Shown here one piece after another: positions 24,261-33,024 of a stretch of 50,495 nt of DNA. A program made the translations under genes and the position numbers. The stretch is taken from NCBI GenBank assembly GCA_902385255.1, contig CABMEV010000001.1, positions 1-50,495 on the forward strand, in the 5' to 3' direction. Source of the stretch: Candidatus Tiddalikarchaeum anstoanum (GTDB taxonomy: Archaea > Nanobdellota > Nanobdellia > Tiddalikarchaeales > Tiddalikarchaeaceae). How positions within the stretch are numbered: position 1 is the stretch's first letter; each line of letters begins with the position of its first letter. Under the pieces are notes generated by a model. The model ran no database searches and was not told the origin of the DNA. It saw nothing but the letters and a program-made list of their open reading frames with translations.

Positions 24261-24653
24261 TTAGAATGAATCTACAGGTTCTTCTTCTATTGTTGATAAT
24301 AATTCTTTTAACAATTTGTCATTAAAAGCATCAGGGTTACTCTTATAATCCTGCAATAATGTCCCTATTCCTCCTGCAATCTCTGTTGATAAAACAGGCT
24401 GCGGAAATTCCGCGTCATCCAAATAGCTTGATGTGTAAATGCTTACATTATCTAATTTTTCTTGGTTTAATAATCCTTGAACATCATAATATATCGTTAA
24501 TGTCCTTGTCGGCGCAATTATATCTATCTTTTTCCCGTTTCTGGTGAATTTGTATACTTCACTTCTTAACTGTGTTAAATCTTCAGGTGACTTAGCTACA
24601 CTTTCGAAATTCTTCGACAATACAATCAATAACGCTTCCACATTTTCATTCAT
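24261..24653 (-). CDS. Unrecognised 130-residue soluble protein upstream of HerA-like gene
   Basis: A small acidic protein (pI-low, ends EEEPVDSF) is mostly helical with a central beta part (IDIIAPTRTLTIYYDVQGLLNQ). I recognise no family. It lies 48 bases upstream of the HerA-like gene on the same strand. A TATA-like ctttataaat at 24681-24690 lies about 32 bases before the ATG. A partner role with the HerA-like ATPase is a guess from position alone. Confidence 0.7.
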   Translation of the reverse strand: MNENVEALLIVLSKNFESVAKSPEDLTQLRSEVYKFTRNGKKIDIIAPTRTLTIYYDVQGLLNQEKLDNVSIYTSSYLDDAEFPQPVLSTEIAGGIGTLLQDYKSNPDAFNDKLLKELLSTIEEEPVDSF

Positions 24654-24715
24654 GAGAAATATAAGGTTAGGAATTATGATTTATAAAGTTTCTTAAAAAA
24701 ACTTAAACTCTGGTT

Positions 24716-25021
24716 TTATTCTAATTCATACTCTATTTTATAATCAGCAGAGTTTTTTGCTTCCTTGGCTGAAAAATGTGACATTATATTATTTTTAATC
24801 CAGAAGTTTGAAAAAGTTGTTGCGAATCTCAGTACACTAATTTCAGCATCCAGTGTTTTGTCATTATATACTTTTTTACAAGGCCTCTTTTCTGAAGTAA
24901 TCTTATAACAAGAGTTTGATTCTATTAATGACTCTATACACTCCTCTTCAGCTTTGTTTTCAGGGCGAGCGTACTTGAATTCTTTCTTGAAGTTATCTGA
25001 GTATTCAATTAGTATTTTCAT
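24716..25021 (-). CDS. Unrecognised 101-residue protein
   Basis: The product starts MKILIEYSDNFKKEFKYARP. An in-frame ATG at 25036 would add five residues, but the TATA-like ctttataaa at 25047-25055 is 30 bases before 25021, which matches the spacing at other starts. The sequence is charged, with two Cys, and has no membrane helix. No family is recognised. Confidence 0.65.
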   Translation of the reverse strand: MKILIEYSDNFKKEFKYARPENKAEEECIESLIESNSCYKITSEKRPCKKVYNDKTLDAEISVLRFATTFSNFWIKNNIMSHFSAKEAKNSADYKIEYELE

Positions 25022-25046
25022 TTTAAGAACGTTCATAATATTTTGG

Positions 25047-25055
25047 TTTATAAAG
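25047..25055 (-). promoter_or_regulatory. TATA-like box deciding the 25021 start
   Basis: The element ctttataaa (minus strand) lies 30 bases before ATG 25021 and only about 15 bases before ATG 25036, favouring the shorter product. Confidence 0.5.
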
Positions 25056-25081
25056 TTATTTCAACGTGTTGTTTTCTTGGT

Positions 25082-26461
25082 TCATTTTAGAATTTCTATT
25101 AATGTTCTTTTAATTATTTCAATTATGTTGTCTTTTTCCAATCCTTGATTAAAAGCGGTTCTTAAAAAACTTAATTCTTTTAACAGAGTATCATAATAAA
25201 TATTAATATTGTACTTATCACTAATATATTTATTAATGCAGTTCATGTTCTCTAACTCTTTTTCACAAATATATATATTTTGCTCTGTTACTAAATTTGC
25301 TTGTTTTAATTTTTTTGACAAAGCTCTTACATCTTTAAAGTTTTTATTCAAATTGTCTATATTTAAAATCTGATAAATTCTGGACAAATAGGACATTATT
25401 GAGTTATATAGTAAATAAGTCTGTCCTGTTCCTTTACCGAATACGAAATCCAAAACTTTGACAAGACTAGTCTCGTCTCTTAAATCTATACTTGGCTGAA
25501 TAAGAGTATTATTATATATTATTACGTCAGCACACTCTATTCTTCTAATTGCGGAAATAGTGTTTACAAAAGAGAATATGTTTCTTCCATCAGTCATATA
25601 AAAATCCCAAGGCATATATCCTACAACATTTTGGATGAGGACTTCTTTGAACGTGAATGTCTCATTTTCTAATAAAACTATTAATATTTTCTTCCCAATA
25701 TTAGAATCAACAGTCTTTCTGAACTTCAGAAAATCATCAATAATTAAAGGTTTAACTTTATCAGATGATAAAATTATAATCGCATTATAAACAAGGAATA
25801 AGTCTTTAAGAAAGTTAATAAAAGGGTTTTTGTCATCAGGTATCATTAATGATTTAGCAGTATTAGAAGCAGATTCTACAGTACTAATTAGATTTATATA
25901 ATATTCAATTTGTGCCAAGAAAGGGGAATCATTAAATCTATCATTAATTTTTTGAATATCCTGAGCCAAATTTTCTTCAACAAGATAATTTTCAGCTATA
26001 GATTTTTCAGGATTGAAAGAACTATTTATTCTGTCTAAATACTCCTTAAACTGCTTGATTAATTGTCCAGAGTTAATATAACCAATATAGCTTTTTTTAA
26101 CAAGTTCCCCGAAGGTTAAACCTAGTAAGTTAGCCACTTCATTAATATTATAATTCCCAGGGAAATATCTAAGAAGTTCATAATTATTATATGAAGGCTT
26201 CATATAAGTGCCTAATTCATTTCTGCAAACTATCTGAAGTATACAACAATTATTTCCTATAAACGGGATTCTAGTCTGGTATTTTTTGCCTGTTTGGGTG
26301 TCAAATCTTTGCATTTTTAAACAAAGATCCCACGGAGTATCGGAAAATTCGTCTATTTTACCTTCATACACTTCTTCACCTCTAGCTCCGATCGCAGTGA
26401 CTTTAACAAAGTAATTTACTGCTTTACTTACTGATTTTTTGAATATGGTGAAGTCGAACAT
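25082..26461 (-). CDS. Unrecognised 459-residue soluble protein
   Basis: A long uninterrupted frame. The first 90 residues are beta-rich (NYFVKVTAIGARGEEVYEGK; NNCCILQIVCRN). The rest is helical with no membrane segment, and is rich in Asn, Ile, Lys and Tyr, as in the other large unrecognised genes of this region. No Walker, Cys-cluster or nuclease motif is visible. I recognise no family. Confidence 0.75.
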   Translation of the reverse strand: MFDFTIFKKSVSKAVNYFVKVTAIGARGEEVYEGKIDEFSDTPWDLCLKMQRFDTQTGKKYQTRIPFIGNNCCILQIVCRNELGTYMKPSYNNYELLRYFPGNYNINEVANLLGLTFGELVKKSYIGYINSGQLIKQFKEYLDRINSSFNPEKSIAENYLVEENLAQDIQKINDRFNDSPFLAQIEYYINLISTVESASNTAKSLMIPDDKNPFINFLKDLFLVYNAIIILSSDKVKPLIIDDFLKFRKTVDSNIGKKILIVLLENETFTFKEVLIQNVVGYMPWDFYMTDGRNIFSFVNTISAIRRIECADVIIYNNTLIQPSIDLRDETSLVKVLDFVFGKGTGQTYLLYNSIMSYLSRIYQILNIDNLNKNFKDVRALSKKLKQANLVTEQNIYICEKELENMNCINKYISDKYNINIYYDTLLKELSFLRTAFNQGLEKDNIIEIIKRTLIEILK

Positions 26462-26571
26462 TAAATTAATTAGTATTTCTTATATTAAATAATTAGTTCC
26501 ATTTAATTACAAGAAGTCAGACAGCAAACACTTAAAAAATAATCACTTTCTTATTAAATTATAACTAATTT

Positions 26572-26655
26572 GCCGGGATGGCGGAGTGGTCTAACGCGTT
26601 AGTCTCGAAAACTAATGAGCTTCGGCTCGCGCAGGTTCGAATCCAGCTCCCGGCG
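26572..26655 (+). tRNA. tRNA-Ser (anticodon CGA)
   Basis: The acceptor stem gccggga (26572-26578) pairs with tcccggc (26648-26654), with discriminator G at 26655 and no encoded CCA. The anticodon stem ttagt/actaa encloses the loop ctcgaaa, giving anticodon CGA, read as serine. A long variable arm (tgagc ttcg gctcg) is typical of class II tRNA-Ser. The T-stem (gcagg/ccagc) has one A-A mismatch at its middle pair, a small oddity. Confidence 0.95.
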
Positions 26656-26797
26656 ATTTAAAAATTAGAATATGACTTCATATGTTAATTTAATCTAGTT
26701 GTTCTACACTTAATCGAATCTTTTAGTATGAAACACAGGATTATTCGGACAGTTTACAGATAATGTCGGAGTAGAACCCGGAAAAGATGATATACAA

Positions 26798-27526
26798 CTA
26801 CTGATATAAATTGCGTCTACTAATAAACTTAAACACATCCTTTAAGATATAGTCAAGGACTTTAGAGTCCCTGTCTTTTAATATATTCTTTAAACCCGAT
26901 GATGATACATCCTTAACGTTTTCAGGCAACGGGACTGAACTTATCATATTAAGATAAGGATTAACAGACTTTGGAATTAGGAAGTCATCGTACGCCTTAC
27001 CGCCTCTTTTTGCAACAAGCCAAGGGATTGAGAAAATCTTAGGGTAATCGGATTCATTATTTCCTTCAATCACCCTTGGAAACAAGTCAGCACCCATTAC
27101 GCAAAAATAATTCAATTCCTCAGAAGGATGGAATTTTTTCAGCTTGTGAAACCAGTTCCTGTAAAAACCATCATTTATTACTCCAACACTCATAAAAGGC
27201 AGTCTTTGCTGCTCCAACCTTAACATGTATAATCTTTCAGCAAAACTAGCTCCACTAACCACTTTTCCTAAAGAATGATTTAATGTTATGTAAGATATGG
27301 CTTCGCTGCCGTCTACAAATTCTAAAGTTTTTTTCAATAACTCTTCATGGCCTATGTGAAAAGGATTATACGAACCGCCGCACAAAGTTACATTCTTGGA
27401 GTCATTCCTGCGCTTTAACGCAGGATAGAGTAGTACAAGTTCTACAGTATTAGAAATCATTAACTTATCCAGTACTGATTGAATCTTCTTTAATTCCTTT
27501 ACCTCACTCTGGGTAGAAGTAATCAT
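26798..27526 (-). CDS. NadD/NMNAT-like nucleotidyltransferase
   Basis: From ATG 27526 the product is 242 residues. An in-frame ATG at 27571 would overlap the preceding gene by 68 bases, whereas a strong Shine-Dalgarno (gaggagg, 27533-27541) lies about 8 bases before 27526. An N-terminal helical region of about 45 residues precedes a Rossmann-like nucleotidyltransferase with GGSYNPFHIGHEELL (GxFxPxHxGH) and the C-terminal VSSSGLKNIL (ISSTxIR-like). The family joins NMN or a related phosphate to a nucleotide. Its place behind a flavoprotein and a radical SAM protein suggests activation or nucleotidylation of a small molecule, not ordinary NAD synthesis. Confidence 0.88.
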   Translation of the reverse strand: MITSTQSEVKELKKIQSVLDKLMISNTVELVLLYPALKRRNDSKNVTLCGGSYNPFHIGHEELLKKTLEFVDGSEAISYITLNHSLGKVVSGASFAERLYMLRLEQQRLPFMSVGVINDGFYRNWFHKLKKFHPSEELNYFCVMGADLFPRVIEGNNESDYPKIFSIPWLVAKRGGKAYDDFLIPKSVNPYLNMISSVPLPENVKDVSSSGLKNILKDRDSKVLDYILKDVFKFISRRNLYQ

Positions 27527-28505
27527 TAGGCACTCCTCCTCTTGTCTTATTATCCTGCCAGAGTTTGACATACTCCCTGCTAGACCTTCCTTGGATAGTG
27601 AATCCCATCATCTCAAGGGCATTATTTAACGAGCTTATGACATTCTTCGTCCCTGAACACCAGCTTGGAGAAAGCACAGAAGCAAATTTACCTATGAATG
27701 CCCTCCTGTTATACTTAGTCTCCCCAGTAAGCCTGGACAAGAAAGCAACAGCTCTGGCAGTTGGTAAATCCATATAGACAGGACTTGACAATAATAGCAC
27801 ATCAGATTTCATAACTAAGGGTTTTAAAGTTACCATCTGGTCATCGAATACGCATTCAGGCCTGCAATTCTTCTGATGGCCTCCGCACGCAACGCACTCG
27901 CTAATACCATCCAAGTCAACTGTTATATTATTATAATAAGGCCCGCTCCAATATCTGCTTAACTCTTCAACGATGAGCCTCTTGCTATCACCATTCTTTC
28001 TAGGAGAGCAATTAACACCTAAGACGTTAATAGTATCTACCATCATATTGGAGGATTCTGCAAAATTAGTTACGATGACATTAACATTCCTGAAAATTCC
28101 AAGATTCTGGTTTATGTAAATCTCCCTCAGATAATTATGAGGATTAATCTCGGGATTATCATAATCGAATATTACGGCTGAAGGCTTCCTATGCTGAGTG
28201 TACAACTCCTCCAATTTTTTAACAATACTATGCTGGTCTTTAACTAATAACGGCTCTAACCCGAGTTCAACTGATGATTTAATAATATCCTTGCAATTTT
28301 CATGGATTAAGACAGGAGAATCCGCGCATCCAATATTTGATGATATGGCTTCTTTAACGCTGTCATATTCTGAAACTTTCTCCCTAGGCATCACTCTGTA
28401 AAAATCATACCCTTTAACGACGCTTAACGAGCCGTCCCTTAATATACGCGTCATCTTTACAGCGCCAATATTTTCCCTTTCAGCAATTACGGATTTAACT
28501 AACAT
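27504..28505 (-). CDS. Flavodoxin-fold FMN reductase-like protein with N-terminal extension
   Basis: A 333-residue protein. The C-terminal half is NADPH-dependent FMN reductase-like: INVLGVNCSPRKNGDSKRLI (phosphate-binding loop, near residue 160), a cysteine-rich ECVACGGHQKNCRPECVFDDQM (near residue 203, as in iron-sulfur flavoproteins) and LLSSPVYMDLPTA (near residue 237). The N-terminal 155 residues are unassigned and could bind a partner or substrate. Four cysteines in the middle region could hold an Fe-S cluster, as in Isf-type proteins. Its start is two bases after the radical SAM gene's stop and it overlaps the nucleotidyltransferase gene by 23 bases. Confidence 0.85.
   Translation of the reverse strand: MLVKSVIAERENIGAVKMTRILRDGSLSVVKGYDFYRVMPREKVSEYDSVKEAISSNIGCADSPVLIHENCKDIIKSSVELGLEPLLVKDQHSIVKKLEELYTQHRKPSAVIFDYDNPEINPHNYLREIYINQNLGIFRNVNVIVTNFAESSNMMVDTINVLGVNCSPRKNGDSKRLIVEELSRYWSGPYYNNITVDLDGISECVACGGHQKNCRPECVFDDQMVTLKPLVMKSDVLLLSSPVYMDLPTARAVAFLSRLTGETKYNRRAFIGKFASVLSPSWCSGTKNVISSLNNALEMMGFTIQGRSSREYVKLWQDNKTRGGVPNDYFYPE
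27533..27541 (-). promoter_or_regulatory. Shine-Dalgarno for the nucleotidyltransferase gene
   Basis: The minus strand gaggaggag lies about 6-8 bases before ATG 27526 and lies within the 3' part of the preceding gene, indicating translational coupling and deciding the start. Confidence 0.65.
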
Positions 28506-28507
28506 AA

Positions 28508-29956
28508 TTAAGGCCTCAAGTGCAATAGTCCGAGCATGTTATCAAACTGTGATTTTAATTCTAAAAATCTTAAATGCAGAGTATCACTGACATCGAAACG
28601 CCTCACTTCATTATTATACATGTCGGAATTATAATAACGCCACTGCACTTCGAACATGAAATACCTCATCTTTGCAGCAACTAACTCGTTCTTAATAAGG
28701 AAAGGGGTCTTGCTGTCATAATGGTTGAAATCCTTCTCACTCACCATCCAGTAATAATCATCCCATAAGGGTGTTCCAGGAAAAGGCATAAGGAAGTTGC
28801 CGCAGACCATTTCAGGCTTTAACTCCTCAAAACGTTCATATAACAATTTGTAAAACTCTTTACCTTTCTCAACTTTGCTATTACTCACTCCCACTAACTT
28901 TGTAGGATCCACTATGAAAGAGAGATATGTGTATATATCATTCTTTTTCAGCCTGTCAACAGCGTCTTTCAATTTCTTATTCTTAGGATAATCTTTTGTA
29001 GGATCCTCTAAACCAAGACACACCATGTATACATTATTGTCGGAGAATGCATCAGCGACATCAGCAGTTATCCTGTCTGCCGATGCGAAAAGGTATAATT
29101 TTGCACCAGTCTCGTTGGCAATCTCCAATCTTTTCCTGTAATCTTTAAGCAAAGGGAAATTCTCATCCCTGAAAAACATGAACTTGTTTTTTGAATTGAC
29201 ATTATCCGCAGCATCTAATCTATCTTTAAGTACGTTGATTTCGCGGCTGAACGCGTCCAACGGTTTTGCGATTATTGAAGGGCCGAACATTACAGGAGTA
29301 CAGCAAAAATCACAGCGGTAAGGGCATCCGAAAGAGCTGTTTACGCTGGTTGCCAAATCATCAACTTTCTTGTCAGGAATAACCTGCTGATTATTTCTTA
29401 AATCATACAGGTCATAACGGGGCGTATTCTTGAAGGATAACACTCCGGGAAGTATCCTGTCCTTGATAATCTCTGCTTCACCGCTCGGATTCTCGGTAAT
29501 ACTCTTTATTTCGCCATGAATCCTTACATTGCCATCATGAGGTATTGTTCTAAGAATCCTTCCGCTTACGTATTTTGCGTTGCCAACTTTTTCGCCGTCA
29601 TAATGGCTTCTCTCGAATAATATGTTTTTCTGCGACAGCGTCGCTTCCAAGTCATCACACGGGCCTATGACTATTTTGTCTGCGAAGTTAAGAAACGCTT
29701 CAGGAAACATAGTAGGGTGGTATCCGCCAACGATTATTTTCCTAGTGTCCTGCTGCATTGCCCAGTGTTTAAACTCGTCCACACCTGCAATATAAACCGA
29801 GCATAAATATTTTTCAACTTCGGCATCGTTGAACCTTTTGTTAGTCCTTGAGTATTCAACATTATCCCCCGGAGGGAGGACGTTTAAGATTGAAGGCTCC
29901 AAGCCAAGAGTGTTATTATTTTCAGGAAATGACAAGCCTATTATTTTTTTACCCAT
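28508..29956 (-). CDS. Radical SAM protein with B12-binding-like N-terminus
   Basis: A 482-residue protein. The first 110 residues resemble the Rossmann-like (B12-binding) domain of class B radical SAM proteins (KIIVGGYHPTMFPEAFLNFADKIVIG near residue 72), though the usual DxHxxG cobalamin motif is not evident. The cluster motif GCPYRCDFCC lies near residues 208-217. Further radical SAM core strands include MFFRDENFPLL, VYMVCLGLEDP and LMPFPGTPLWDDYY. The family performs methyl transfer, ring or C-C bond chemistry. It heads a tight three-gene unit with a flavin reductase-like and a NadD-like protein. The reaction is unknown. Confidence 0.92.
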   Translation of the reverse strand: MGKKIIGLSFPENNNTLGLEPSILNVLPPGDNVEYSRTNKRFNDAEVEKYLCSVYIAGVDEFKHWAMQQDTRKIIVGGYHPTMFPEAFLNFADKIVIGPCDDLEATLSQKNILFERSHYDGEKVGNAKYVSGRILRTIPHDGNVRIHGEIKSITENPSGEAEIIKDRILPGVLSFKNTPRYDLYDLRNNQQVIPDKKVDDLATSVNSSFGCPYRCDFCCTPVMFGPSIIAKPLDAFSREINVLKDRLDAADNVNSKNKFMFFRDENFPLLKDYRKRLEIANETGAKLYLFASADRITADVADAFSDNNVYMVCLGLEDPTKDYPKNKKLKDAVDRLKKNDIYTYLSFIVDPTKLVGVSNSKVEKGKEFYKLLYERFEELKPEMVCGNFLMPFPGTPLWDDYYWMVSEKDFNHYDSKTPFLIKNELVAAKMRYFMFEVQWRYYNSDMYNNEVRRFDVSDTLHLRFLELKSQFDNMLGLLHLRP

Positions 29957-30013
29957 CGCCGTAATCAGATTAAACTATTTTAATATTGAACTATATTATT
30001 TGTGTACCACTAT

Positions 30014-30613
30014 TCAGATACGATTCTTATTTGCTTTTTTCACTTTTAATTTCTCAATAAATAAGTATAGTTTCTCCCACTTCACGAATACTATGATTAC
30101 TGCAAAGAATATACCTAATATGTCTGCAATTATCCTTGCACCATTCACGTTAACGAACAATGACAGGTACGAGAACGCCTGGAATGAGACATCTATAAGA
30201 AGCACGTAAGATACGAACCTGCCTATTGAAAACCCTAAAAGAACAGGCAGTAATTTAATCTCCGAGAGGCCGAATGATATGAACAGGAAATTTGAAGGCA
30301 CAGGTCCTAATGAATAAATCAAAGTCATTAGAAATACGGCAACGTTGTTGCTCCCGACTAATTTCCTGAAATAGTAAACGTTCTTTTTATGGCCCTCTTT
30401 TATGTATTTTCCTAAAAATTTAGAATAATAATACATCACGTACCGCCCTGTTAATGAGCCAAGCACTCCGAATGCCGCGATTGCAAACGTGTTTAAGCTC
30501 GGATAATTCACCTTTGAAATGCTTAAAACCAGCCATGTCGGGGGCATGAAAGCAGGAACGATGTTAATGATGAAAGATACAAACGCAATCTGCAAATAAA
30601 CTATTAAATCCAT
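30014..30613 (-). CDS. DedA/VTT-type membrane protein
   Basis: A 199-residue integral membrane protein with about five hydrophobic segments. The LIYSLGPVPSNFLFISFGLSEI stretch (near residues 98-118) resembles the conserved re-entrant G-x-x-P-S region of VTT/SNARE-associated (DedA, TMEM41-like) proteins, linked to lipid scrambling or membrane lipid transport. The C-terminal tail is Lys/Arg-rich. The N-terminal MPPTWLVL segment is also membrane-embedded. Specific lipid substrate unknown. Confidence 0.78.
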   Translation of the reverse strand: MDLIVYLQIAFVSFIINIVPAFMPPTWLVLSISKVNYPSLNTFAIAAFGVLGSLTGRYVMYYYSKFLGKYIKEGHKKNVYYFRKLVGSNNVAVFLMTLIYSLGPVPSNFLFISFGLSEIKLLPVLLGFSIGRFVSYVLLIDVSFQAFSYLSLFVNVNGARIIADILGIFFAVIIVFVKWEKLYLFIEKLKVKKANKNRI

Positions 30614-30673
30614 ACTCCTTAGTTAATAATAGACTAAGTTTTAAAAATACCGCTATCATATATTATATTTTAA

Positions 30674-31207
30674 ATGGGAAAATCTCAGATTAATCTTTTA
30701 ATAAACAAGTATGATGACTTGTTTTCAAGCTTTGACGCAAGGGAATATGATGCGAAATCAATATCTGATGATTTCCTAAACCAGTGCAGGAAGGCGTGCT
30801 TGGACAAGAAAGCAGGAGATATTGAATTATTAATAATGGTCAATGATAAGATACGAAGCCGGGTGACTGAGGAGATAATTAAGAAAAGGCTGAAAGGGCA
30901 TTTTAGCAAACATTATTCAATGATTAAATCAGACAGGGCTAGGATTATCAGAAAATCATTAATTTTTATAACGTTAGGATTAATATTCTCAGTCTTAACA
31001 ACGCTCACCCATTACTATATGGATGAACCTAAATCATTAGTTACAAGCATGATTTTGATAATCTTGGAGCCTGCTTCATGGTTCTTCCTGTGGGAAGGAT
31101 TGTCTATACTGCTCTTCGAGCCTAGTAAGATAAAATCCGAGCTTGAATTCTATAATAAGATGTCCAATGCAGATATATTATTCGAGTCGCACAACATATT
31201 ATTGTGA
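30674..31207 (+). CDS. Unrecognised two-helix membrane protein
   Basis: A 177-residue protein has a soluble, charged, helical N-terminal 95 residues, then two hydrophobic segments (about residues 96-114 and 121-147), and a short charged C-terminus. No family is recognised. The first half looks like a coiled or helical adaptor. It is divergent from the DedA-like gene and upstream of an MFS transporter but not obviously in its operon (TATA-like box before each). Confidence 0.7.
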   Translation: MGKSQINLLINKYDDLFSSFDAREYDAKSISDDFLNQCRKACLDKKAGDIELLIMVNDKIRSRVTEEIIKKRLKGHFSKHYSMIKSDRARIIRKSLIFITLGLIFSVLTTLTHYYMDEPKSLVTSMILIILEPASWFFLWEGLSILLFEPSKIKSELEFYNKMSNADILFESHNILL

Positions 31208-31260
31208 AAAATAGTAGGTAAAGATTTTTATATGTTTGACAACTAAACTTGTATTAATTT

Positions 31261-32496
31261 ATGCATAAGAAATTAAAATTTCCATCGGTGAATCCGGTCT
31301 GGTTAAGGGTAATGGCTATCACTATCGGATTATTCTTCGTTTTCTTCTCCGATGCAATACTTAGTTATTGGGTTCCAGGATTCATACAGGATACTTTAGG
31401 CAATGCTTTCTTTATGGGATTAGTTTTGTCATTTTCGTCAATTATAGGACTACTTGCAGATTTATTATTCCCACAATTGTTAAAAGGGACGAGCGTGAAA
31501 AAATTAATGTTTTATGCGATATTATCGAGTGCAGTATTTGGAGGATTATTACTTTTATCAATATGGTACCCCTGGATTTTAATAATGCTCCTTGCAATGG
31601 CAGCGTGGGGTATATATTATGAGTTCTTAGGATTTGCAAACCAGCAATTCGTTGCAGAAACAGTTCCATTACAGCAAAGGTCCGGTGCTTGGGCAATAAT
31701 TGAATTATTCCAATCTTTAGCATATTTCTTAGGTCCTTTAATTGCAGTTATGTTGCTAGAATTCACAAATTGGATAGTAATCTTAACTGCAATGATTATG
31801 ACAATTATTGCTTATGTAATATTCATAACACTTAAATTGAAAGATTCTAACGTCACTACAAAAATTGAAGATATAAATTTAATAACAGAATTTAAACATT
31901 GGATTGTTTTAGTAAAACATGTATGGCCAATAGTGTTAATTAGTTTAATCCATGGATTCATAGACGCAACATTCTGGACTACAGGTGCTGTATTGTCAGA
32001 GAAATTGGCAGAACAGAACCCTCTGGGTGGATTCTTCTTGCCTGCATTCACATTGCCCACTTTATTTTTAGGGTTTATACTTGTGAAAGTGAAAATCTAT
32101 ACTAATAAGAAAAAAATATCAGAACTATTTTTGATAATTGCAGGAGTTTTCCTAATACTTCTTGGACTTAATTCTAACGTTGAGTGGCAACTAATTACTG
32201 CATTGGTTATTGGTATTATGCAGGCTCTTTCAGGTCCTTTAAGTGATGCTGTATACTCTGATATAATAGCTAGGATGGGCAGGGAAAGAAAGCACTTGAT
32301 AGGATTATCTAGTTCTACAAGCAGTATTTCTTATATATTTGCGCCTGTAATTATGGGATTAATTGCAAGTTTTGTCGGTGAATCATTTACGTTCACATAT
32401 TTAGGTATTGGAGTTTTAGTATTATCTATTGTTTTGTTAATATTCACACCTAGAAAATTGAAACTGCCTCAGAAAGAGATTAAAACGTGGAGTTAA
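31261..32496 (+). CDS. MFS transporter
   Basis: A 411-residue protein with 12 predicted membrane helices and a central charged loop (near residues 195-215), the full-length pattern of the major facilitator superfamily. Recognisable turns include FSDAILSYWVPGFIQ in helix 1, VPLQQRSGAWAIIELFQSLAYFLGP in the helix 4-5 region and IARMGRERKHLIGLSSSTSSISYIFAPVIMG in the second half. The substrate cannot be read. A TATA-like tttttatatg lies about 33 bases upstream. The 3' end overlaps the convergent next gene by 17 bases. Confidence 0.93.
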   Translation: MHKKLKFPSVNPVWLRVMAITIGLFFVFFSDAILSYWVPGFIQDTLGNAFFMGLVLSFSSIIGLLADLLFPQLLKGTSVKKLMFYAILSSAVFGGLLLLSIWYPWILIMLLAMAAWGIYYEFLGFANQQFVAETVPLQQRSGAWAIIELFQSLAYFLGPLIAVMLLEFTNWIVILTAMIMTIIAYVIFITLKLKDSNVTTKIEDINLITEFKHWIVLVKHVWPIVLISLIHGFIDATFWTTGAVLSEKLAEQNPLGGFFLPAFTLPTLFLGFILVKVKIYTNKKKISELFLIIAGVFLILLGLNSNVEWQLITALVIGIMQALSGPLSDAVYSDIIARMGRERKHLIGLSSSTSSISYIFAPVIMGLIASFVGESFTFTYLGIGVLVLSIVLLIFTPRKLKLPQKEIKTWS

Positions 32497-32959
32497 CTAT
32501 TATTTTAGGTTTAATCTTAACATATTTACTTACTAACTTGTTTATGATTTTTTCAGCATCACGTGTTAATATTATAGTCTGCGCCAGACAGATACCCATT
32601 ATATTTATAGTATAAACTTTATTCTGCAGCCTAATCTTCAAATGCTCAGAGCGCAGTTCTAAACTGCAAGAATCAACCCTAACCTCTTTAAGGTAATTAT
32701 TGCCGCATAATGAGTCCAAATCATTTATTAAACACTCATCTATATAGAACTTTTTCCTCGATAAGTCATGATTGTAAATTTTCTCCTTCAGTTTTAACTC
32801 ATCAGTGATTAATGCAATAGTTTCAAGACTCTCCTCGGGATTTTTATGCGCACTCTCCGATTCTTTAAAGTAGTAAAATAAGGTTTTCAGCAGAATATTT
32901 GAAGAAGTTGCCACCAAATTATTATTAATCAAACTGTTTTTAAAAATATGATTTACCAC
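32480..32959 (-). CDS. Unrecognised 159-residue protein
   Basis: A soluble protein with a helical N-terminal half and a beta-rich second half (KEVRVDSCSLELRSEHLKIRL). Three Cys are scattered without a metal-site pattern. Its 3' end overlaps the MFS gene on the other strand. No family recognised. Confidence 0.6.
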   Translation of the reverse strand: MVNHIFKNSLINNNLVATSSNILLKTLFYYFKESESAHKNPEESLETIALITDELKLKEKIYNHDLSRKKFYIDECLINDLDSLCGNNYLKEVRVDSCSLELRSEHLKIRLQNKVYTINIMGICLAQTIILTRDAEKIINKLVSKYVKIKPKIIVNSTF

Positions 32960-33024
32960 TCAGGCTTTACAACTAGATTTTTAAATGAAACTTTTAATAA
33001 AGCCTGAACATTATTATTCTTGAT

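Noticed and set aside
26656-26797. Possible small RNA or gene between the tRNA and the nucleotidyltransferase gene
   Set aside because: I found no open frame longer than about a dozen codons and no stable stem beyond weak complementarity, so nothing is called.
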